From: Planctomycetota bacterium | GTDB lineage: Bacteria > Planctomycetota > Phycisphaerae > FEN-1346 | Reading direction: 5' to 3' | NCBI GenBank assembly: GCA_026386995.1 | Contig: JAPLMO010000002.1 | Location: forward strand, 1 to 8,704 | DNA length: 8,704 nt | Shown: positions 1-5,407 of the stretch, one piece after another | How positions within the stretch are numbered: position 1 is the stretch's first letter | Layout of the letters: each line of letters starts with the position of its first letter | Notes under the pieces: generated by a model | Databases searched by the model: none | What the model was told of the DNA's origin: nothing | What the model saw: the letters and a program-made list of their open reading frames with translations, nothing else | Position numbers and translations under genes: made by a program

Positions 1-15
1 CCCGCGTGTCCTTTG

Positions 16-996
16 TTATTTCCGGTTCACCGTCGTGTAGGCAACCGGCCGCCGCACCGACGCCGGATGGACGCCGGCTTTCATTGCCATGATCATCCCC
101 GCCGCCTCGATGTAATTCTCGACGTAGATGAATTTCGGATGTTCAGGATGGCTGAGGCAACTCTTGTTCTCGCGCACGACGATCACTGGGATGCCCGCAT
201 CGAGACACGCCTGATGGGGCGCGCCGAAGCAGCCGTACGGAGAGACCATGCAATCGATTTCCCTGAAGCTCATGCCGCTCTCCCGGCTGATGCGTGGCGC
301 TTTGTGCAAGCCCTTCAAGAGGCAGTGGATGAAGTTTTCTGTGATGATTTCCACGGCGATTCTCGGATCCACAACTTCTTTGAACCCGGTCAGCGCGTAA
401 TCCACCGGGCCATGGGCGCACGGCTTGTCCAGCGCCTCACCAATGTACCTTGTGGCAAGCGCCTCAACGCCGCCCACCGGGTTCACGCCGCCCGAGCGCC
501 AATAGGTCGCCAGCGTCTCGTTGTCGATGGTAATGGGGGTGGCGATGCCCAAGGCGTCAAAGTCGAGTTCCTGGACTTGCGCAACAAGCTCCTTCCAGTT
601 GATCACGTCGCCCGTGGCAATCCCGTTTTCAATGCGAGCGTTCAGTTTGAGCGGCACCCGCAGCTCAAGAATCTCAGCGTCTAGACCCAGTGTGACACGG
701 GCGGCCGATACGGCGTTGATGGACTGGTAATCCGCCTTGTTCACAACCACCAGCACCTTGTTAGACCGTACCTTCCGCAGAAACAGCTTTCCCTGAAGGA
801 ACTGGTCCAGATGGCTTCCCTCGACATAGAGCGCGTTTTCGGGCATCTCGTTGATGTCCGATGCGTTCACCACGTTGGGGTGGAGCACCAAGGTCTCACA
901 ACACGCACCGAGCAGCCGGGCAGGCGCATTGCCGTCGCCACAATGGCCGCCTATCTCGCATCCGATCCCCGTGGGGACGATCATCACCACATTCAT
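16..996 (-). CDS. DUF3326 family protein
   Basis: This 326-residue protein belongs to the DUF3326 family, found in bacteria, cyanobacteria and plants and, to my knowledge, without an established reaction. I recognise it from the glycine-rich N-terminus (VPTGIGCEIGGHCGD, residues 7-21), the block HPNVVNASDINEMPENALY (39-57) followed by VEGSHLD, and the C-terminal half with the VSPYGCFGAPHQACLDAG segment. No signal peptide or membrane segment is visible, so it is probably cytoplasmic. The start is supported by an AGGAG Shine-Dalgarno (complement of 1006-1010) nine bases upstream of the ATG. The gene looks intact and of normal family length. No gene precedes it in an operon: upstream lies a long non-coding stretch with nested inverted repeats. 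Family assignment is secure; function is unknown. Confidence 0.9.
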   Translation of the reverse strand: MNVVMIVPTGIGCEIGGHCGDGNAPARLLGACCETLVLHPNVVNASDINEMPENALYVEGSHLDQFLQGKLFLRKVRSNKVLVVVNKADYQSINAVSAARVTLGLDAEILELRVPLKLNARIENGIATGDVINWKELVAQVQELDFDALGIATPITIDNETLATYWRSGGVNPVGGVEALATRYIGEALDKPCAHGPVDYALTGFKEVVDPRIAVEIITENFIHCLLKGLHKAPRISRESGMSFREIDCMVSPYGCFGAPHQACLDAGIPVIVVRENKSCLSHPEHPKFIYVENYIEAAGMIMAMKAGVHPASVRRPVAYTTVNRK

Positions 997-1148
997 TCGC
1001 GTGTTCTCCTGTGTGCCGCATCATGCATGAGTTCGCCGACGACCATCGTCTTTGTATCACTCACGTGTATTGCGTTACCACTGTTGACTGGCCGACGTAT
1101 GGTCATGGCTGCATTATTGCTCTCTCGCTGCAAAACTGATAACAGCCA

Positions 1149-1199
1149 GACCCAGGGTCCTTGGGAAGCCCCAAGGGGTTGGGACCCCCAACCTGGGTC
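1149..1199. repeat. Nested inverted repeats that fold as a three-way junction
   Basis: Two perfect 7-bp hairpins lie end to end: CCTTGGG (1159-1165) with CCCAAGG (1170-1176), loop AAGC, and GGTTGGG (1177-1183) with CCCAACC (1187-1193), loop ACC. Both are enclosed by GACCCA (1149-1154) paired with TGGGTC (1194-1199). The fold is read directly from the sequence. Whether it works as RNA, as a DNA cruciform or as a dispersed repeat is not known. No gene starts within it; the nearest is the DUF3326 gene reading away to the left. Confidence 0.7.
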
Positions 1200-1213
1200 G
1201 CGTCCCGGAAGTG

Positions 1214-1266
1214 GGTGGAAATTGGGGTTCGGCGCGACCTGTTTGCGAAGCCCAATTCGGCTCACC
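1214..1266. repeat. Second inverted repeat beside the three-way junction
   Basis: AATTGGGGTTCG (1220-1231) pairs with CGAAGCCCAATT (1246-1257) at 11 of 12 positions around a 14-base loop. An outer GGTG (1214-1217) pairs with CACC (1263-1266) across an asymmetric internal loop. It begins 14 bases after the preceding structure, so the two probably form one structured block of about 118 bp. No function is assigned. Confidence 0.6.
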
Positions 1267-1289
1267 TTCCTGGCAGACCTGACGTTACT

Positions 1290-1463
1290 TTAGGCGGCCT
1301 CCAAGTACCTGTCAAGCACCGATACACCGATGCTCTCCCCCGCCGTTCGTGATGCCTCGGCGATGCGTAGCCGCAGGTCGCCGTCCATCTGGACCCTGTC
1401 CCTACTAAAAACTCCATCGGCGTTGAAACCTGCGGGTTTTTGAGATTCCGCTGTTGTGCAGCG
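1290..1463 (-). pseudogene. Remnant resembling the C-terminus of a ribbon-helix-helix protein
   Basis: An open frame on the minus strand, entered after an in-frame TGA (complement of 1464-1466), ends with QMDGDLRLRIAEASRTAGES and then VSVLDRYLEAA before a TAA. The only ATG lies at the complement of 1386-1388 and would give just 32 residues. The basic stretch followed by an amphipathic helix, a short turn and a second helix is reminiscent of Arc/MetJ-type DNA-binding proteins, but that is my inference from composition and spacing. No convincing Shine-Dalgarno precedes the ATG. It could be the end of a decayed antitoxin or repressor, or a chance open frame. Confidence 0.3.
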
Positions 1464-1690
1464 TCATCTTTGCACCAATTCACAGCGGCGATCGGCTCGC
1501 CGATCGGCACAAAGGGACCGTTTTTGCCGACTCGGCGCAGAGAACCTTCTCGGAACGGGTTGGAGAGAACTCGGGTTCCGTCACGCCGCCAGCGTGTAGA
1601 GGTGGTGTAAGCCGCCGAGATAAGGCGTCGAAACGACCTCGCCTTTCTCGGGCGGCTCCAGCGGGTGTTATCTGCGACAACTTCCTGGCC

Positions 1691-1804
1691 GACGCGCGTG
1701 TCAAGGCTTCCGGCGGCCCACGCCCACGTGTGGACACAGGCGAGCCTTGCCAGGGAGATGACGTGGAGCATGGCGGACTTGACGTGGTGGCTCCAGTGAC
1801 GGGA
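1691..1804 (-). pseudogene. N-terminal stub of a planctomycete-type integrase/transposase
   Basis: The minus-strand translation contains SRHWSHHVKSAMLHVISLAR followed by a Trp/Ala-rich WAWAAGSLDTRV. As I remember the family, this resembles the opening of integrase-catalytic-domain transposases abundant in Planctomycetota, which continue into a leucine-zipper-like helix and then an rve DDE domain. Here the similarity stops after about 38 residues. What follows toward 1290 is Arg/Ser-rich translation without family motifs, so the catalytic domain is missing. I call it a decayed remnant. The assignment rests on memory of the family, not on a search. Confidence 0.4.
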
Positions 1805-2095
1805 GAGAAACAGGTTCGGGCAACCGTGGTTCTCGGGCAAATCAGCCTCCGAAAGAAGTTGCGAGCAGACTCCTCGGAGGCTACAATAAGTGACGCTGGA
1901 GAAATACGTTACACCGCCAGGCGAAGGGCACGAAAATCGGTGGACTAGCACAGTGGCTGTGTTATTCCGCGAATTTCAGCCCTGGTTGGAATGGCGTGAA
2001 GTTGGAGGTCAATCCTCCAGGCGGGCGCTACGGTTTGTGTTTACATGAATTCAAACTTCTAAAACCATAAGATCTGCAATAGGAGAAAACACATC
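1805..2095. other. Intergenic region upstream of the Gfo/Idh gene
   Basis: No supported gene lies here. A small hairpin is visible, TGGAGG (2003-2008) with CCTCCA (2014-2019), but no T-tract follows, so it is not a convincing terminator. TTTACA at 2040-2045 could be a -35-like element for the downstream gene, but no -10 box at normal spacing is convincing. The clear signal is the AGGAG at 2081-2085, ten bases before the ATG at 2096. Confidence 0.5.
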
Positions 2096-3475
2096 ATGCA
2101 ACAATCCACATGGGACCACCCGTCAAGGCGCACCTTCCTCAAGCAATCCGCCGCTGCGCTGGGCGTGTCCCTGGCCACGCCGCTGGTCCTTGCTGAGCGG
2201 GTGGCTGGCGCCAACGAGAAGATGAACCTCGCGTGGGTCGGTTGGGGCAATCAGGGCTGGGGCGATCTTTGTGCCTGCGCCGGCGAGAACAACGTCGTCG
2301 CGCTGTGCGACTGCGACCCTACTTTCTGGGATCGCGCCAAGAAGCAGTTCCCCAGCGCAAGACTCTACCTGGACTTCCGCAAGATGCTGGCGGAGATGGG
2401 CGACAAAATCGACGCCGTTGGCGTCGGCACCCCCGATCACACCCACTTCGCCGTCGCCTATCTGGCGATGAGCCTCGGCAAGCATGTCTTCGTCGAGAAA
2501 CCGCTGGTACACTCGCTCTGGGAGGCGCGCACCCTGCGGCAGCTTGCCGCGCAAAAAGGTCTCGTCACCCAGATGGGCAATCAAGGACATGCGTCCGAAG
2601 GTGCGCGCCTGATCAAGGAGTGGTACCAGGCCGGGCTGGTCGGCGAGGTCAGGGAAGTCCTCGTATGGACTGATCGTCCCAGGGCGGGCTGGGGTTTCAA
2701 CGGCAACGTGATGACTGAGTTTCCCAAGGCCGAACAATTGCCGCAGGGCATGGACTGGGACCTGTGGCTGGGGCCGGTCCGCAAGAAGGTCGCCTTCAGC
2801 CGCGCGATTCACCCCACGACATGGCGCCCGTGGTGGGACTTCGGCTGCGGCGGCCTCGGCGACATCGGTTGCCACACCATCGACACCCCCTACTGGGCGC
2901 TCGACCTCGGGGCACCCGAGAGCGTGGAAGTGGAAATGAAGGGCGCGGTGAATCCGATCCACACCCCGAACGGGTCAATCGTCACCTTCCGCTTCCCCGC
3001 GCGCGGCAACAAGCCGCCGGTGCGAGTGAAATGGTACGAAGGCCCCAGCGTGCCGGAATCGCCGGTAGGCTACGACTGGGGGGCGCCCGGTGGCGAGGGC
3101 GGCATGATCATGGTCGGCGAGAACGGTGGGATTTGCCACGGCGGCATGCGCCCGGACAGCCCGATGCTCTATCCGAAGGCCAAATGGGAGGCCTACCGGG
3201 CCAGCGGCGACAAGCGGGTTCCCAAGACGTTCCCGCGGACCCATGGCATCCACCGCGACTGGGTGGATGCCATCAAGAATGGCAAAAAGTCCTGCTCCGA
3301 CTTCAGCTACTCGGGCCCGCTCACGGAAGCGATCCTGCTCGGCACGCTCGCCATCCGCACCGGCAAGACGGTCAAATGGAATGCTGAGAAGTTCGAGATC
3401 GTCGGCAACCCGGAAGCCGCGAAGATGGTCAATCCGGAAGCCCGCGCGGGCTGGCGTGCCAAGGATCTTGCATAA
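2096..3475 (+). CDS. Tat-exported Gfo/Idh/MocA-family oxidoreductase
   Basis: This 459-residue protein is a complete NAD(P)-dependent oxidoreductase of the Gfo/Idh/MocA family, whose members usually act on sugars, inositols or related polyols. A twin-arginine signal opens it (SRRTFLKQS, residues 10-18, then a hydrophobic run to about residue 33), so it is probably exported already folded with cofactor. The nucleotide-binding fold follows: AWVGWGNQGWG (46-56), CDCD (71-74), the GTPDHTH segment (111-117) and the family signature EKP (134-136). The second domain carries GGLGDIGCHTID (252-263), whose Asp256 and His260 occupy the usual catalytic positions. AGGAG at 2081-2085 fixes the start. The substrate cannot be told; such exported paralogues are numerous in PVC bacteria that degrade polysaccharides. 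No partner gene is adjacent. Confidence 0.93.
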   Translation: MQQSTWDHPSRRTFLKQSAAALGVSLATPLVLAERVAGANEKMNLAWVGWGNQGWGDLCACAGENNVVALCDCDPTFWDRAKKQFPSARLYLDFRKMLAEMGDKIDAVGVGTPDHTHFAVAYLAMSLGKHVFVEKPLVHSLWEARTLRQLAAQKGLVTQMGNQGHASEGARLIKEWYQAGLVGEVREVLVWTDRPRAGWGFNGNVMTEFPKAEQLPQGMDWDLWLGPVRKKVAFSRAIHPTTWRPWWDFGCGGLGDIGCHTIDTPYWALDLGAPESVEVEMKGAVNPIHTPNGSIVTFRFPARGNKPPVRVKWYEGPSVPESPVGYDWGAPGGEGGMIMVGENGGICHGGMRPDSPMLYPKAKWEAYRASGDKRVPKTFPRTHGIHRDWVDAIKNGKKSCSDFSYSGPLTEAILLGTLAIRTGKTVKWNAEKFEIVGNPEAAKMVNPEARAGWRAKDLA

Positions 3476-3655
3476 ATCATACTTTCCTAATTGTACCAGT
3501 TCAGTCATGCAATATAGCGGTACTTGCATGCTTTCAATGCCACTTGTCACAAGCTACGCCGGGTGTGCTAGTCCAACGAGATTCCGTTCGCAATTCGTTA
3601 GGCCGCGTGGAGGGCAAAACGCAGGGTTTCCGTTATGTTTCGCGTACTATGAAGC

Positions 3656-4177
3656 GTGATGAGGCGTGCAGGGAAGGCGAGCGCAGGCTCTTTCGCAGCA
3701 AGATTTCATGGCGATGACCGCCTGCCCACTTGTACAACGGTCACGCTCGGCTACGGCGGGAGCTGCAGCACGCTCAAACTCAACGGCCACAGCCAGACCT
3801 TAGGTGGCCTGACGACGTGCGGCACGAGCAGCTGCAACAAGGTCGTTAATGGAAGCACAACGGCGGGTAGCCTGAAGCTGAACTATTCGAGCGGCACTCA
3901 GACTTTCAGCGGCATCCTCGGGGGCGGCATGTGCGGCACTGCCGATGAGAACAACTTCAGTTTAATCAAGACGGGCGGGGGCACGCTTGGCCTCACGGGT
4001 GCGAATACCTACACCGGGGCCACTTCCATTGTTAACGGCACGATCTCCCTCGATGGCGGGCATAATCGCCTGTCTGAGGACACGGTCGTGTCCTTCGGAG
4101 ATGCGAAGCGGTGTTGCGGAAAAGAAACGCGTTTGGGGGCTCAATCAGCCGAACGGCGGCGAGACTACATGAAATAA
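3656..4177 (+). pseudogene. Fragment of an autotransporter-type passenger with a PATR repeat
   Basis: Similarity is confined to residues 19-150 (about 3710-4105) of an open frame of 173 residues. The core TGGGTLGLTGANTYTGATS and the following VNGTISLDGG match the passenger-associated transport repeat of autotransporters, a beta-helix strand motif of surface proteins. GDDRLPTCTTVTLG (19-32) and GHNRLSEDTVVSFG (135-148) are copies 116 residues apart, so the fragment holds one full long repeat unit plus the start of the next. There is no signal peptide, no C-terminal barrel or sorting domain, and the ends (MMRRAGK... and KRCCGKE...) do not fit the family. Five cysteines (26, 37, 55, 60, 93) lie within the unit, which is unusual for this normally Cys-poor repeat. 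I read it as a piece of a much larger gene; a short expressed protein is less likely. Confidence 0.72.
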
Positions 4178-4264
4178 AGGGATTTTCTTCGGGTTGGGCA
4201 TCTCTGAAAGGAGTGTTTACCTGTAGCAACATCGTCGCATAATATCAACGCGAGTAATGCACAG

Positions 4265-4284
4265 CCGGGGCGACTGGATTTGAA
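4265..4284 (-). other. Possible 3' tail of a tRNA, proline-like
   Basis: On the minus strand a T-loop TTCAAAT (complement of 4278-4284) is followed by exactly five bases CCAGT, seven bases CGCCCCG and one discriminator base (G). This is the layout of a tRNA 3' end. A CGCCCCG acceptor strand is typical of bacterial tRNA-Pro. The 5' strand of the T-stem is not complementary (GGCCG in place of ACTGG), and no matching 5' half is present. If real, it is a fragment beginning at the T-loop, such as recombination at a tRNA leaves behind. At this length chance similarity is possible. Confidence 0.3.
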
Positions 4285-4370
4285 CGGCCGCTGGCGGACA
4301 CGACAAACCATGCGGCCTGCAACGAGCCGGCACTCGTAACATCTCGACGTGAAAGCGGTGTGCCCAGCCC

Positions 4371-4565
4371 ATGAGCGTACAAAGTTCGCCAACGGTTCTG
4401 GCCACCACATCGGCGACGCCGGGAGATACCGTCAACTGACAGCCGAACGTTCCGCCTCTGCCGGAAGAGGCGATGGCATTGGCCCGGGAAGTTCTGATCC
4501 AGAGACTGCCTGGCGACCCCTGGCGCGGCCCCGGCCCCGTACGGAAACCCAAGCCGCGACGCTGA
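4371..4565 (+). pseudogene. Unrecognised stop-interrupted coding remnant
   Basis: One plus-strand frame reads MSVQSSPTVLATTSATPGD, TVN, an in-frame TGA (4437-4439), then 41 residues including PPLPEEAMALAREVLIQRLP and GDPWRGPGPVRKPKPRR before a TGA at 4563-4565. The second part has a protein-like character: an acidic amphipathic helix followed by a Pro/Arg/Lys-rich tail, as at the C-terminus of many proteins. I do not recognise the family. No Shine-Dalgarno precedes the ATG. The opposite strand is also open across this region, but its translation is low-complexity and carries no motif. It is most likely the end of a decayed gene brought in with the neighbouring fragments. Confidence 0.3.
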
Positions 4566-4611
4566 CGGCGACCTCTCGCCAATTCCTTTAAGCGGCCCGC
4601 GCGGTAACGGT

Positions 4612-4797
4612 CTATCTCGTGGCCGCGGCCGAGACCCTCGCGAGAATGCCGGCCTTTACCGCTTCTGGCAGGCTTTCCAAGGAAGCGGCGAGTTGGGCCA
4701 AGTCTGGCGGCGTTTTGTGGGCGTTTTCGGCCGTTTCGCCGGCGCGCTGAAAGGGCGCTGAAAGGTTGGTGCGAGGGGTTGTAAGTCTTTGTCTTTA
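4612..4797 (-). pseudogene. C-terminal tail fragment found near planctomycete integrases
   Basis: Between a TAA (complement of 4795-4797) and a TAG (complement of 4612-4614) a minus-strand frame has no ATG and ends with PPDLAQLAASLESLPEAV followed by KAGILARVSAAATR. From memory, planctomycete genomes often carry small reading frames ending in a similar LPEAVKAGI helix, just past an integrase and a tRNA; the order here (integrase, tRNA fragment, this tail) agrees. The function of that tail is unknown. The frame is probably the degraded 3' end of the same integrated element. The family resemblance is recollection only. Confidence 0.35.
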
Positions 4798-4819
4798 CGC
4801 GGCTTGCGTTTCCGTTGCA

Positions 4820-4866
4820 CGGGACTCATAATCCCTTGGTCGCTGGTTCGAATCCAGCTGGGCCCA
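4820..4866 (+). tRNA. 3' part of a tRNA with CAU anticodon (attachment-site remnant)
   Basis: A seven-base anticodon loop CTCATAA (4825-4831, anticodon CAT at 4827-4829) sits on a stem with four pairs (GGGA 4821-4824, TCCC 4832-4835). It is followed by a five-base variable region, a perfect T-arm (GCTGG 4842-4846, loop TTCGAAT, CCAGC 4854-4858), the 3' acceptor strand TGGGCCC (4859-4865) and discriminator A (4866). CCA is not encoded. The expected 5' half beginning near 4794 with a strand complementary to TGGGCCC is absent, so this cannot be a working tRNA. A tRNA-Met or tRNA-Ile2 3' end next to a tyrosine integrase is the classic signature of an attachment site. Confidence 0.75.
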
Positions 4867-4876
4867 CTTTTATAAG

Positions 4877-5407
4877 TCATTGTTCGCGTGGGACTTGCGA
4901 ACTTTCCCCTCTTGCCGGTTGGCCCGAAGAAGGGCCATTTTGGCCAAAGTGGGTCAGAAGTGGGTCAGTCGGGTCCCCGTTCAGGATTGCCGACTGCACC
5001 CGCCGTGCCCTCTCCAGGTCGTCTTCCTGGACGGCAAGGTAGTAGATTTGCGTCGTCTTGATGTCGCTGTGGCCGGCGAGCTTCTGCACCACGTGCGCGG
5101 GCAGAAACCGCGCCCAGTTCGTGATGCACGACCTTCGCAGGTCGTGGTAAGTGAACTTCGCCACCCCTGCCCGCTTGCGGAGCACCGCCAGATTGCGGTT
5201 GAGGTTGTTGATGAGAAACTGCTTCTCCCTCCAGGCGCCGTTCTTACGCAACCGCTGAATGTGTTTCCACCGCTCCGGGGGTATGAAGACGTATGGACAA
5301 CCCTCGGTCGAACTGGCCTGCAAGTCCGCCAGGATCTGCATTACTTCGGAAGGCGTGGGAAGCACGCGGCCTTCGCGGTCTTTGGGTTCACAGGCCGGTG
5401 GCGGCGC
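4877..5407 (-). pseudogene. Tyrosine recombinase/integrase, N-terminally truncated
   Basis: This is the C-terminal catalytic half of a phage-type tyrosine integrase, which cuts and rejoins DNA at att sites. The frame is open from just after a TAG (5408-5410); a GTG at the complement of 5363-5365 would give 162 residues. Numbered from that GTG, H74xxR77 (YHDLRRS), H99 (LAGHSD) and the nucleophile Tyr108 (TTQIYYLAV) are intact. The PKDREGRVLP segment just upstream of the GTG may carry the beta-hairpin lysine. The first catalytic arginine, the core-binding domain and the arm-binding domain are missing, so it should be inactive. CPYVFIPPERWKHIQ is a spacer style I associate with planctomycete integrases. 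Its 3' end lies 10 bases from the tRNA fragment, as expected for an att-int arrangement. Confidence 0.85.

Noticed and set aside
13..684. 223-residue plus-strand frame opposite DUF3326
   Set aside because: His/Arg-rich antisense translation of a conserved gene; no ribosome-binding site.
1262..1951. Open frame of 229 residues on the minus strand as a full gene
   Set aside because: Only a 38-residue patch resembles a known family; the rest is Arg/Ser-rich with no motif, and there is no Shine-Dalgarno. I list the patch as a remnant.
2003..2019. Hairpin TGGAGG/CCTCCA as a transcription terminator
   Set aside because: The stem is short and no run of T follows on either strand.
2123..2962. 279-residue antisense frame within the Gfo/Idh gene
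   Set aside because: It is a shadow frame: the sense strand has a full-length family match and signal peptide, the antisense has no motif.
4217..4582. 121-residue minus-strand frame in the fragment region
   Set aside because: No recognisable motif; part of it is the antisense of the more protein-like plus-strand remnant at 4440-4565.
4790..4868. A complete tRNA gene with CAU anticodon
   Set aside because: The 5' half has no acceptor strand complementary to TGGGCCC and no D-arm; only the 3' part fits.
4656..4880. Minus-strand frame with GPSWIRTSDQGIMSP as a protein
   Set aside because: This peptide is the well-known false translation of the antisense of a tRNA 3' half; the tRNA fragment at 4820-4866 explains it.
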